Of a stretch of 64,000 nucleotides of DNA, positions 51,786 to 60,103 are shown in pieces. Position 1 is the stretch's first letter, and each line of letters opens with the position of its first letter. Position numbers and translations under genes: made by a program. The DNA comes from Enterococcus gallinarum NBRC 100675 (GTDB taxonomy: Bacteria; Bacillota; Bacilli; Lactobacillales; Enterococcaceae). The stretch covers positions 41,143-105,142 of the forward strand of contig NZ_BCQE01000016.1 of assembly GCF_001544275.1 (NCBI RefSeq), written 5' to 3'. A model generated the notes under the pieces. It did not search any database. It was not told the origin of the DNA and saw only the letters and a list, made by a program, of their open reading frames with translations.

Positions 51786-52904
51786 CTAATAACTGCCTAC
51801 TTTGTAAGGTTTGTACGAACTAGTAAATAAGTTAGGTAAAGCGCTTGGTGCAATAAAAGCAAGTCCTGATGCATATCCTTGTACGACAGGAGCGTTGCCA
51901 CTGCCATACCAGTACGCTTGAAAAACTAGTTTGGAACAATAGTTTGGATTGGTACTAAGTGTACCTGATCTAAGTAAATAATCGATTTTGCGATTTTTTT
52001 TGTAACCCCCTGAAGAATTCCAAAAAGTTTTATCAGCATATGTTCCGCATTTATTAGCCATAGTTTTGTTAGGGACACGCCATATTTGTATAGGTTCATC
52101 TATTCTTGGTTTTACTTTTACCCCTTGTTCTCGGTTTCCCCACAACCAATTATTCTTATTGAACTGATTATTATTATTAGATATGCCTGTCAAAAACCAA
52201 TTCACAGGGTTATCTCCCCCAGTCATTTCAAGAATATAATTATCACTGGTTGCGATAGCAGCATGACCAAATCCTCCACTATTCACAATAATGATGTCTC
52301 CCTTTCGAATATCACGTTTAAAACGATTGGCATTTTGTTCTTTTGTTGCTCTCTTTTCTCGCCTTGTTTCACTGGGGGAATGACCTTCTCCATCTGGAAA
52401 AGCAGCATAGTTCATTATCTGAGCAAACCAGTCACCATAAGAGTGATAATTGGGAAATATATCTTTCATTTCTTCATAAGTTGTTTTATTCGCTTGATAA
52501 TTTTCTTGAAAAGCTTCATAGGAATACAATTCTTGAGTAACTTTTCCTTCAGATATTCCTTTTTCATATAATTCTTTGATTTTCGTTACTTCTTGCTCTG
52601 TTAGTTCTGGCAGATTTGTTTGATCAGAATCATAGTTTACTTCGTTTTCATCTTCAATATCCCAAAGAGATGTTTGAGATTCTTGCTCTGATGAAGCGGC
52701 CGTAGTGGGCGCTGTGTCGTCTTCAAGTGAGTTTGTTACTATAGGATTAGAAATATCATTTGATGAATCGGTTATGAAGGTGTTGCTCGTACCAGTGGTA
52801 ATAGGTGTTTTCTTTGGATGTTCTTCTGAATAAGCGTTTACAATGAAGCTTAGACCAATGAATAACATAGAGAGAACGGAAAGACTTATAAATGATTTTT
52901 TCAT
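51786..52904 (-). CDS. Secreted YiiX/NlpC-P60-like cysteine hydrolase
   Basis: This 372-residue protein has a signal peptide (residues 1 to about 24), a Ser/Thr/Glu-rich linker (about 30-95) and a helical segment (about 98-165). Its C-terminal domain is a permuted papain-like fold: GDIIIVNSGGFGHAAIA with His214 comes first and NYCSKLVFQAYWYGSG with Cys323 later, the order seen in YiiX/permuted NlpC-P60 proteins. Such enzymes cut peptide or amide bonds in cell walls or lipids. It heads a two-gene minus-strand unit with the anchored protein at 51271-51765. Substrate unknown. Confidence 0.8.
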   Translation of the reverse strand: MKKSFISLSVLSMLFIGLSFIVNAYSEEHPKKTPITTGTSNTFITDSSNDISNPIVTNSLEDDTAPTTAASSEQESQTSLWDIEDENEVNYDSDQTNLPELTEQEVTKIKELYEKGISEGKVTQELYSYEAFQENYQANKTTYEEMKDIFPNYHSYGDWFAQIMNYAAFPDGEGHSPSETRREKRATKEQNANRFKRDIRKGDIIIVNSGGFGHAAIATSDNYILEMTGGDNPVNWFLTGISNNNNQFNKNNWLWGNREQGVKVKPRIDEPIQIWRVPNKTMANKCGTYADKTFWNSSGGYKKNRKIDYLLRSGTLSTNPNYCSKLVFQAYWYGSGNAPVVQGYASGLAFIAPSALPNLFTSSYKPYKVGSY

Positions 52905-53149
52905 TTAATTCACAACTTTCTATTTTTTAATTGTATATATACTATTATATGATTGAAAATTAACACTAATGGTGAAAAAAAACAACTTTCGTTTTTGTCA
53001 CCTGATTATTGATCAGAAGAAAAATAGTATTGTACTAAGAAACTTTTGTACTCAGAATCGAGTAGGGCCTTTTTTAATTGCTTCAAATTCGTTCATAATC
53101 TTCGTTTTACCAATCACCGAATACTGCTTCGCAACAAACTACATTAGTT

Positions 53150-53570
53150 TTAATCATCTGTGAATTCATTTATCGATCTTTTTAATAAATAGTAATACCA
53201 AGATATCATTGGAATAAAAATAAAACTTAGTAGGCAAAAGAGGTAATTTTTTTGAATAAATAAAATAATCGTAGCAATAGCGACTTGTAAATTGATTCAT
53301 ATAACAAGTAATATTTTTGCATATTTACTTATTGAAAACAATTTATAAAATCACCTTCATTTTATAAATAACTGGATTTTTATCAAATAAAAGTTCAAAA
53401 TACTTATAGAATATAATGGGATTTTCATCAAAAAAGCTAGAGACTTCAGAATATTTTAGCGAAAACTCATTATTATCCCCATTCATTAACAATTCTGAGG
53501 AGTATACTGCTTCTGTTAAATGAAAACCACGAAAGTAAATTAACTGATTTCCCTAAAAATAGGGGAGAAC
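53150..53570 (-). pseudogene. Two decayed small genes, minus strand
   Basis: On the minus strand a protein tail reads FRGFHLTEAVYSSELLMNGD and SSFFDENPIIFYKYFELLF to a stop near 53346. An AAGGTGA site then precedes a TTG start and a small two-helix membrane protein (VAIATIILFIQKNYLFCLLS, ending RSINEFTDD at 53150) interrupted by one TGA. Neither family was recognised. The gap 52905-53149 has no gene. Confidence 0.4.
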
Positions 53571-53700
53571 ATTTTAGCTCACATGAATGAATGCTAATTG
53601 GATGCTTTCTTTGATGAGACAGTCTCCTAATGGTGTGTTTCTGTAGAATCGTTAAGTGTAAATCTGGTTACAAAATTTAAAAAGTGTTGAGGAGTCCACT

Positions 53701-54387
53701 ATGCAAAAAAAATTTCCAAAAGTTCCTGCTGTTTCGAACAATAGTCGTTTATTTGCTATTCTAATGGCTTTTTCAGGAGGAGCAATAGATGTCTATTGTC
53801 ATAATTATTTTCATGGATTAGTTGCTACACAGACCGGAAATGTAATATTGATGGCGTCAAATTTATCTCACAATGATTGGCAGCAAATGCTTCCTAAAAT
53901 CCTATCTATCATCATGTTCACAGTAGGTTTTTTATTAGGGATTCTTCTTAAACGGAGTAACTTCAGTGACTACTGGCGAAGTTACACCATGTTGCCTGCG
54001 ATTTTATCTAGTTTCGTCATTCCATTATTACCTCAAGATCTTCAGCTTTTTAAAATTGGTATTCTTGCCTTCGGGAGTGGTTTACTTATGCTGACGTTTA
54101 GTGGTACTCAAATTGAAGGAAATCCTTATACGATTATGATGACCTCGGGGAATTATCGTAAGATGCTTAACGAGTGGTACTTGTATTTGACCTCAAAAGA
54201 TAAATCTTCCATGCAAAAACGGAATGCACACAACTATACTATAGTCGTTGTCTCTTTCATAGTTGGTGCCTGTTTACTAGCCTTTATCAGCCAGTCTTTA
54301 AAAATGTATTCGATGTGGATAGTAACGATCACATTTACCATTTCTTTTTTTATTGAAATTTACCATGCCAAGAAGACGAATAAATAA
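53701..54387 (+). CDS. YoaK-family (DUF1275) membrane protein
   Basis: This 228-residue protein has six or so hydrophobic segments and the DUF1275 signature: LMAFSGGAIDVYCHNYFHGL, ATQTGNVILMASNL near residues 45-58, and GSGLLMLTFSG. The family is widespread and of unproven function, probably a membrane transporter or permease-like protein. The gene stands alone with no operon partners, and its start follows GTGTTGAGG. Confidence 0.9.
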   Translation: MQKKFPKVPAVSNNSRLFAILMAFSGGAIDVYCHNYFHGLVATQTGNVILMASNLSHNDWQQMLPKILSIIMFTVGFLLGILLKRSNFSDYWRSYTMLPAILSSFVIPLLPQDLQLFKIGILAFGSGLLMLTFSGTQIEGNPYTIMMTSGNYRKMLNEWYLYLTSKDKSSMQKRNAHNYTIVVVSFIVGACLLAFISQSLKMYSMWIVTITFTISFFIEIYHAKKTNK

Positions 54388-54825
54388 AACGACAAAGCAA
54401 CATGTATGTTAAACAAGCTAGGTATTATTTTTAAACATATGACCACTAAGTATTATTGATGAAAAGGGAAATTAGTGGATGAAATTCGTACAAAAAACAA
54501 GTGAGATAGTTATGGCAATTGGGGAGTTTAAAAAAGCGCAAAATAATTTCTGTCTTTCTGACTTTTCAAAAAGACTGTTGAACCAACCGATTATAAACAC
54601 ACTACCTAATTGATCAGATAAGGTACAAGATAATGTAATCGAGCCCGTATCAAATTTGTTAATAGGATCTCATGAATAGTTATATTTTGGAGTTTAATCT
54701 ATTAGCTAGTGTCTCCAAGTATTTGCTTTTTCGATAATGAGCCACAATAGTTTATCAGTTTTCTCTCAAAAGAGTCACATAATAACCAAAGAAGTAAATA
54801 TTATTTACAGAATGATTATTGTAAC
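54388..54825. other. Gap with scattered relic frames
   Basis: A short plus-strand open piece (about 54480-54610, MKFVQKTSEIVMAIGEFKKA) is followed by stops. No family was recognised. The terminator at 54826-54865 may once have ended this gene. Confidence 0.4.
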
Positions 54826-54865
54826 TAAAAATCTCTCTTACACGGAATCAAGTAGGAGAGATTTT
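54826..54865 (+). terminator. Terminator-like hairpin
   Basis: AAAAATCTCTCTTAC (54826-54840) pairs with GTAGGAGAGATTTTT (54851-54865), 15 bp with one G-U pair, A-rich on one side and T-rich on the other, so it can work in both directions. Confidence 0.8.
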
Positions 54866-54963
54866 TACGTTTAATTCTAATTTTTCCTTAGTTCGTTAAG
54901 AATAGGTGATTATTACATTAATCTTTATTATCGTTTTCAAACAGTCGTCAAACTAAACAAGTG

Positions 54964-55068
54964 TCATACTTCTTTGGAATCGTTGATGCCATGTTTAACA
55001 GCAAGCCGAATAATCCAGTATAAGACAAAGCCAATAAAACCATACCAAACAAAACTGAAAAGCCACAT
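54964..55068 (-). CDS. 34-residue single-pass membrane peptide
   Basis: On the minus strand a textbook ribosome site (AAAGGAGGAG) precedes an ATG at 55066-55068, opening MWLFSFVWYGFIGFVLYWII, then a positively charged end RLAVKHGINDSKEV and a TGA. A TATAAT box lies about 27 bases upstream of the start. The strong translation signals, clear topology and absence of overlapping genes support a real small gene. It resembles short DUF6019-type membrane peptides of Firmicutes, by eye only. Confidence 0.7.
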   Translation of the reverse strand: MWLFSFVWYGFIGFVLYWIIRLAVKHGINDSKEV

Positions 55069-55477
55069 TTTGAACTCCTCCTTTTGCCTAAATTATACCA
55101 CGATAAAAAATAGTCACTTATAAATATTTAGAAAAGAAAAAAGAGGATTATTAGCCTTCATGTCGCTCCGAAGCACCATTGCTCACTAAAATAACTTCTC
55201 TTAGAAAAAAATAAAACTTAGGAATAAGGATTTTTCCAATTTGGGAAGCTCTTTTTTTGCTAACGAACCGTATGTCAAACAAAGCAACAAATATTCTTTT
55301 GATAATAAAATAATTTATAAATAAATTATTGATTCAAAGAAGCGAGCGTAGTATAATTAAGAAAATAAAAAATATATTTTTACTATTTTATTAATTACTA
55401 TTTGATCTGACTTAGGATAAGGTATTAAGCCATCATGATGGGTTTTAATATAAAGAAACGAAGGAGTGTGGAGATAA
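55069..55477. other. Intergenic region with divergent promoters, no gene seen
   Basis: This is about 400 bp of AT-rich sequence between the minus-strand 34-residue peptide gene and the plus-strand CHAP gene. It holds the TATAAT box of the former (about 55091-55096). No conserved frame was recognised. Confidence 0.5.
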
Positions 55478-56350
55478 ATGAACATGAAAAATTTTCGAAA
55501 GAGTCTTTTGTTTGTTGCGGGCTTATTTGTTGTTACTTTTGGGGGTCTTTTCTTCTCTGAAGATGCTTCTGCCACAACGACTTCTCAAGCAACATCCTGG
55601 GTAAATAGCTCTATTGGTAAATCTTATGATTTTGATGGCGTGTACGGGGCGCAATGCTTTGATTATATTAACAAGTATGCCTACGATCTATTTGGAACGA
55701 GTTTTTCGGGGGCTGGCGCAATTGATTTATTGAATACGGGTAATAAGAATGGTTTCAAAGTTATCAGAGATGGCGCAAATCTTTATCCTCAAACAGGAGA
55801 TATTTTTATATATCAGGTATATGGCTCACCTTGGGGACATACAGGAATTGTTATTAATGCTGATAAGACTGGGATGACGGTAGCGGATCAAAACTTTAAC
55901 AATGTTCAACGAGTTCAAAAGCATTATATTAAATACAATGACTCATGGGGTGTTATCAAAGGGTGGATCAGACCACCGTTCAACAATCAAACCAATCCAA
56001 ATCCTACACCTAACCAAAGGCTAAAAGTTTATAAAGTAGATGATCTACAGCATATAAATGGGCTTTGGCAAATCAAATCTAATGATCTCGTACCGACTGG
56101 CTTTAATTGGACAGACAATGGGATTGCTGTAGGTGATGTGATTGAGGTTGATCGAAATGGGAACAAAACTAGCGATCAAGTGATTGAAAAAGGCAGCTAT
56201 TTCGTTTTTGATTCAGCAAAAGTGATCAGTGCGACGAATGCCCAAAAAGGAACAGGTGGCTGGTTCTGGTCGAATGTTCATTTGAAAGATAGCGGGTCGA
56301 TCTGGTTATCCGTATGGAATAAAAATGATTTACTTTATGGAAAAAAATAG
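55478..56350 (+). CDS. Secreted CHAP-domain peptidoglycan hydrolase
   Basis: This 290-residue protein has a signal peptide (about residues 1-32, ending ASA) and a CHAP domain (about 35-165) with catalytic Cys60 in YGAQCFDYIN and His121 in PWGHTGIV. A proline/asparagine linker leads to a C-terminal domain (about 180-290: LKVYKVDDLQHINGLWQIKS) resembling cell-wall-binding ends of enterococcal phage endolysins. CHAP enzymes are amidases or endopeptidases of peptidoglycan. The signal peptide suggests an export-dependent autolysin or a captured phage lysin. A terminator follows. Confidence 0.9.
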   Translation: MNMKNFRKSLLFVAGLFVVTFGGLFFSEDASATTTSQATSWVNSSIGKSYDFDGVYGAQCFDYINKYAYDLFGTSFSGAGAIDLLNTGNKNGFKVIRDGANLYPQTGDIFIYQVYGSPWGHTGIVINADKTGMTVADQNFNNVQRVQKHYIKYNDSWGVIKGWIRPPFNNQTNPNPTPNQRLKVYKVDDLQHINGLWQIKSNDLVPTGFNWTDNGIAVGDVIEVDRNGNKTSDQVIEKGSYFVFDSAKVISATNAQKGTGGWFWSNVHLKDSGSIWLSVWNKNDLLYGKK

Positions 56351-56356
56351 CAAATT

Positions 56357-56388
56357 AGCCGCCTTATCCTAGGCGGCTTTAAAATTTT
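56357..56388 (+). terminator. Terminator of the CHAP gene
   Basis: AGCCGCCT (56357-56364) pairs with AGGCGGCT (56371-56378), followed by TTAAAATTTTT. It starts 6 bases after the stop codon. Confidence 0.82.
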
Positions 56389-56426
56389 TAAAATCATGAT
56401 CAAAAATTTACGGTTGCTTATTTTTC

Positions 56427-56457
56427 TTGACATGGAACGCGTTTCATTGACTATAAT
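56427..56457 (+). promoter_or_regulatory. Promoter with internal palindrome upstream of the Cof-type HAD gene
   Basis: TTGACA (56427-56432) and TATAAT (56452-56457) are separated by 19 bases that contain the near-perfect palindrome TGGAACGCGTTTCA (56433-56446). A repressor bound there would sit between the promoter boxes. The centre is GC rather than the CG of CcpA/LacI sites, so the regulator is unclear. Confidence 0.6.
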
Positions 56458-56479
56458 CACCTTGAAGGGTGGTATAAAA

Positions 56480-57283
56480 ATGACAATAAAAATGATCGCT
56501 GTTGACATGGACGGGACGTTCTTAAATGATGAAAAGAAATATAATGTCGTTCAATTCAATCAGATTTTTCAGGTCCTAGAAGAAAACAAAATTAAATTTG
56601 TGGTAGCAAGTGGCAATCAGTATTTTCAGCTACGTTCCTTTTTTCCTTCTCATTATGAAAGAATGGCTTTTGTAGCAGAAAACGGCGCAAATATTTTAAT
56701 TGGAAGTGAACATATTTATAATGCAAAAATCCCGTCTGAGAATATCACGAAGACATTGGCTATTCTTGAAAAATTACAACCGAAAAATTTGATTTTATGC
56801 GGCAAAAAAAGCGCTTATATTTCTGAAACGATATCAGACTCCACGCTAAATGAAGCAAAATTTTATTATCCTGTACTAAAAAAAATAGCTGACCTATATG
56901 ATATAGGTGATGAAGACGATGCGATTTTTAAGGTTGCTCTTTCATTTGATGAAGAGGACGCGAATGAAAAATTACACATTCTAAAGAAATCTTTAGCCGG
57001 TATACTGATTCCAGTGTCAAGTGGACATGGAGACATCGACTTAATCCTCCCGGGAGTACACAAATTAAACGGTCTTAAAATGTTAGGAGAAAAGTGGGGA
57101 ATCAGCTTAGACGAAATGGCAACATTCGGAGATAGCGGCAATGATTTAGAAATGATCAGGGATGTCAAAAATAGTTTTGCTATGGAAAATGCGCAACAAA
57201 AGATTAAAGAAGCAGCGACAACTGTGATTGGAACGAATAACTCTGGTGCTGTTTTGGATACCATCCAATCTCTGATAAATTAG
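56480..57283 (+). CDS. Cof-type HAD-IIB phosphatase
   Basis: The ATG at 56480 follows GAAGGGTGG. An upstream in-frame ATG at 56396 would place the promoter inside the coding region. The 267-residue protein has HAD motif I VDMDGTFLND, motif II VVASGNQYFQL, and motifs III/IV KMLGEKWGI and FGDSGNDLEMI, with a C2B cap between them. Cof/YidA-type proteins dephosphorylate sugar phosphates, FMN or related compounds. It is monocistronic, with a stem-loop overlapping its stop codon. Confidence 0.9.
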   Translation: MTIKMIAVDMDGTFLNDEKKYNVVQFNQIFQVLEENKIKFVVASGNQYFQLRSFFPSHYERMAFVAENGANILIGSEHIYNAKIPSENITKTLAILEKLQPKNLILCGKKSAYISETISDSTLNEAKFYYPVLKKIADLYDIGDEDDAIFKVALSFDEEDANEKLHILKKSLAGILIPVSSGHGDIDLILPGVHKLNGLKMLGEKWGISLDEMATFGDSGNDLEMIRDVKNSFAMENAQQKIKEAATTVIGTNNSGAVLDTIQSLIN

Positions 57284-57300
57284 AATCAGAGACAATTTTT
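57270..57300 (+). terminator. Terminator overlapping the HAD stop codon
   Basis: CTCTGAT (57270-57276) and ATCAGAG (57285-57291) are exact complements and the TAG stop lies in the loop, followed by ACAATTTTT. Confidence 0.6.
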
Positions 57301-57327
57301 CCTGTTACAATCTATTCCATTTACAAT

Positions 57328-57352
57328 AAAAAGTCATTAAGTGATACTTTTT
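57328..57352. promoter_or_regulatory. Inverted repeat upstream of the sigma-54 promoter
   Basis: AAAAAGT (57328-57334) and ACTTTTT (57346-57352) flank CATTAAGTGAT. It lies about 130 bp before the sigma-54 promoter, a usual distance for an activator (LevR) binding site. This is a candidate only. Confidence 0.35.
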
Positions 57353-57430
57353 AGACTCAAAGTCAATGGACTAGAAGGTGAAGAAAAGTATCATGTGTTT
57401 AAAACAAAAAAACCTGTTTAAACAGACCCA

Positions 57431-57478
57431 AAAGGGTAAAAAGCTTGTAGTGTAGGGCTTTTTACCCTTTCTTTTTTT
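57431..57478 (+). terminator. Strong hairpin ending at the sigma-54 promoter
   Basis: AAAGGGTAAAAAGC (57431-57444) and GCTTTTTACCCTTT (57457-57470) are exact complements, followed by CTTTTTTT. It isolates the PTS operon from upstream transcription, and its T tract runs into the -24 element of the sigma-54 promoter. Confidence 0.85.
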
Positions 57479-57495
57479 GGCATGAATCTTGCTTT
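57477..57495 (+). promoter_or_regulatory. Sigma-54 (RpoN) promoter of the mannose-family PTS operon
   Basis: TTGGCATGAATCTTGCTTT matches the -24/-12 consensus (TGGCAC, TTGCW), with GG and GC separated by the required 10 bases. The operon it drives encodes a Man-type PTS, and a LevR-type sigma-54 activator lies downstream, as in the Mpt systems of Listeria and Enterococcus. Confidence 0.9.
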
Positions 57496-57516
57496 TAATA
57501 GAGTGAGGTGAAGGAT

Positions 57517-57933
57517 ATGAAAAAAAAATTTTTAGTGGCAACACATGGAAAACTAGCCAGCGGTTTTCAAAATTCGTTGACAATATTAGCTGGTCGAGGC
57601 GCTGATCTTGTCGTTGTTGATGCATATTTGACAAATGAGGATTATACGCCAATCATTAGTGACTTTATCAACTCGATCAACGCTGATGAACAAGGCATTA
57701 TCTTTACTGACCTTTATGGTGGTAGTGTCAATCAAACAGCGGTGACCGAGCTGATGAGAAACAAGAAAGAGCAGATCTTCGTCATTTCCAACAGTAATTT
57801 GGCAATTATTTTATCACTAGTTCTGACTTCTGAAAGTGAAATTTTCACTCAAAAAAGTGTCAATGAAGCAATCAATGATTGTCAGGTTCGCTTAGTGTCC
57901 ACTCAATTACCAGAGGAAGAAGCACTTTTTTAG
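57517..57933 (+). CDS. PTS EIIA component, mannose family
   Basis: The ATG at 57517 follows AGGTGAAGG. The in-frame GTG at 57508 falls in that site. The 138-residue protein has the Man-type EIIA active site FLVATHGKLASG (His10) and FTDLYGGSVNQ. It transfers phosphate from HPr to EIIB. It is the first gene of a sigma-54-driven operon EIIA-EIIB-EIIC-EIID-HAD. Here EIIA and EIIB are separate, unlike the fused IIAB of the main glucose/mannose Mpt system, so a different sugar is possible. Confidence 0.92.
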   Translation: MKKKFLVATHGKLASGFQNSLTILAGRGADLVVVDAYLTNEDYTPIISDFINSINADEQGIIFTDLYGGSVNQTAVTELMRNKKEQIFVISNSNLAIILSLVLTSESEIFTQKSVNEAINDCQVRLVSTQLPEEEALF

Positions 57934-57965
57934 ATAAATAAGAAGAATTTATAGGAGGAAAAAAG

Positions 57966-58457
57966 ATGATAACACAAATACGCGTAGATGATCGCCTGAT
58001 TCATGGACAAGTGGCTGTCGTTTGGACAAAAGAATTGAATGCTCCCTTATTAGTTGTTGCCAACGACGAGGCAGCAAAAAATGAAGTGATGCAAATGACA
58101 TTGAAAATGGCTGTGCCTAATGGGATGAAGTTATTGATTCGATCCGTCGAGGATGCCATTCAACTGTTTAATGATCCTAGAGGAGCTGATAAACGAATTT
58201 TTGTGATTGTAAACAGTGTGAAAGATGCTAACAAAATTGCTCAAAATGTTGCAACCGTTGAAACTGTGAACATTGCTAATGCTGGTCGATTCGACAAATC
58301 AGATAAGGCAACAAAGACGATGGTTTTTCCGAGCGTGCAATTAAATCCTGATGAGTTAGCTGCGGCAAGGGAATTGGTGCGTTTGGACCGTGTCACCTGT
58401 TACAACCAAGTTTTGCCGTCTAATCCGCAATTAAGTTTAAAAGATGCTTTAAAATAG
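57966..58457 (+). CDS. PTS EIIB component, mannose/sorbose family
   Basis: This 163-residue protein has the Man-type EIIB active site IRVDDRLIHGQVAVVW (His13), then MTLKMAVPNGMKL and the C-terminal region RVTCYNQVLPS. It receives phosphate on histidine (not cysteine as in other PTS classes) and passes it to sugar bound by EIIC-EIID. It has an AGGAGG site and is 12 bp before EIIC. Confidence 0.94.
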   Translation: MITQIRVDDRLIHGQVAVVWTKELNAPLLVVANDEAAKNEVMQMTLKMAVPNGMKLLIRSVEDAIQLFNDPRGADKRIFVIVNSVKDANKIAQNVATVETVNIANAGRFDKSDKATKTMVFPSVQLNPDELAAARELVRLDRVTCYNQVLPSNPQLSLKDALK

Positions 58458-58469
58458 GAGGGGAAAGAA

Positions 58470-59279
58470 ATGTTAATGCATGCAACGATGGCAGCTCTAG
58501 CGGTTTTTATCTGTTTTGCCGGAAATTATTTGACTGGTCAAAGTATGTTGGAACGCCCATTAGTGGTAGGGCTTGTAACCGGTATATTGATGGGAGATAT
58601 GAAAACTGGAATTCTAATGGGTGCATCATTAGAGGCGGTCTTTTTAGGAAATGTAAATATTGGTGGGGTAATTGCTGCAGAACCAGTGACAGCGACAACG
58701 TTAGCAACAACTTTTGCAATTATTTCGAATGTGGAACAAAATGCAGCCATGACATTAGCGGTTCCTATCGGTATGCTAGCTGCATTCGTAGTGATGTTCT
58801 TAAAAAATGTATTCATGAATATCTTTGCTCCATCCTTGGATAAGGTGGCTCGCGAAGATAATCAAAGAATGATCGTGCTTTTGCATTATGGAACGTGGCT
58901 TATTTATTATTTGATTATCGCTTCTATCGCTTTTATTGGTATTTTAGTTGGCAGTGGTCCGGTCAATACATTTGTTGAAAATATTCCTCAAAATATGATG
59001 AACGGGCTTAGTGCAGCAGGAGGTTTGTTGCCGGCTGTTGGATTTGCTATGTTGATGAAACTTTTGTGGGACAAGAAGCTGTCGGTCTTTTATATTTTAG
59101 GTTTTGTCCTAACCGCTTATTTGCAATTACCGGCAGTTGCGGTTGCAGTTATTGGTGTAGTGATCTGCGTGGTCAGTGCGCAACGAGACTTAGAGATTCG
59201 CGACGTGAACAATGGAGGGAACAGTCGCCATGTTGGACCGATGACAAAAGCGGAAGAAGAGGAGGACTTTTTCGCATGA
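58470..59279 (+). CDS. PTS EIIC component, mannose/sorbose family
   Basis: This 269-residue membrane protein has Man-type EIIC motifs (ERPLVVGLVTGILMGDMKTG, LGNVNIGGVIAAEPVTAT). With EIID it forms the membrane channel. Its stop codon overlaps the EIID start (ATGA, 59276-59279). The C-terminal tail is charged (MTKAEEEEDFFA). Man-type EIIC-EIID pairs in enterococci and listeria can act as receptors for class IIa bacteriocins, though that is known mainly for the principal Mpt system. Confidence 0.93.
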   Translation: MLMHATMAALAVFICFAGNYLTGQSMLERPLVVGLVTGILMGDMKTGILMGASLEAVFLGNVNIGGVIAAEPVTATTLATTFAIISNVEQNAAMTLAVPIGMLAAFVVMFLKNVFMNIFAPSLDKVAREDNQRMIVLLHYGTWLIYYLIIASIAFIGILVGSGPVNTFVENIPQNMMNGLSAAGGLLPAVGFAMLMKLLWDKKLSVFYILGFVLTAYLQLPAVAVAVIGVVICVVSAQRDLEIRDVNNGGNSRHVGPMTKAEEEEDFFA

Positions 59280-60103
59280 AATTTCAAGAGAATTTATCCA
59301 AAGAAGAAAAGAAAATGATGCGCTCCGTCTTTTGGCGTTCATGGACGATGAACGCCAGTCGTACAGGAGCAACGCAATACCACGCAGTAGGTGTGATCTA
59401 TACTTTATTGCCAGTAATCAATCGTTTCTATCAATCGAAGGAAGAGCGTGCGGAGGCAATCGTCCGTCATACGACCTGGTTCAATGCAACGATGCATATC
59501 AACAATTTCATTATGGGATTAGTTGCATCTATGGAAAAACAAAATAGCGAAGATGACCAGTTTGATCCAAGCTCGATCACAGCGGTAAAAGCTTCATTGA
59601 TGGGACCTATTTCTGGGATCGGTGATTCTTTCTTTTGGGGCATTTTGCGGGTCATTGCAGCTGGAATCGGTATTTCACTCGCAGCAACTGGTTCACCATT
59701 AGGCGCTATCTTATTTCTAGTGATCTATAACGTTCCTGCTTTCTTGATTCACTACTATGCACTTTATAGCGGATACTCGGTTGGAGCTAGTTTTATTCAG
59801 CGGATGTATGAATCCGGTGGTATGAAGATTTTAACGAAAGCATCTAGCATGCTTGGTTTAATGATGATGGGTTCAATGACAGCATCCAACGTTAAGTTTA
59901 AAACAATTCTCGAAGTAAGCGTTGAAGGAAGTAAGGAAGCAATGAAGATCCAAGATTATTTGGATCAGTTATTTGTGGGGATTGTCCCATTAACAGTCAC
60001 ATTGATTGCTTTTTGGCTCTTACGGAAAAAAGTGAACGTCAACGCTGTGATGTTTGGGATTATGTTTCTTGGTATTATTTTGGGACTGTTGGGAATATGC
60101 TAA
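59276..60103 (+). CDS. PTS EIID component, mannose/sorbose family
   Basis: The start at 59276 overlaps the EIIC stop, and longer upstream frames read through the EIIC gene and are rejected. The 275-residue protein has the EIID features RSVFWRSWTMNASRTGATQ, ERAEAIVRHTTWFNATMHI, ASLMGPISGIGDSFFWGILR and two C-terminal membrane segments. It completes the Man-type permease. It ends overlapping the next gene start by 7 bases. Confidence 0.94.
   Translation: MKFQENLSKEEKKMMRSVFWRSWTMNASRTGATQYHAVGVIYTLLPVINRFYQSKEERAEAIVRHTTWFNATMHINNFIMGLVASMEKQNSEDDQFDPSSITAVKASLMGPISGIGDSFFWGILRVIAAGIGISLAATGSPLGAILFLVIYNVPAFLIHYYALYSGYSVGASFIQRMYESGGMKILTKASSMLGLMMMGSMTASNVKFKTILEVSVEGSKEAMKIQDYLDQLFVGIVPLTVTLIAFWLLRKKVNVNAVMFGIMFLGIILGLLGIC

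Noticed and set aside
52086..52571. Long plus-strand open frame opposite the secreted hydrolase gene
   Set aside because: It is antisense to a clear signal-peptide protein with catalytic motifs and has the composition of a shadow frame.
52969..53163. 64-codon plus-strand open frame
   Set aside because: No ribosome site, no family-like features, and it lies opposite the minus-strand relic pair.
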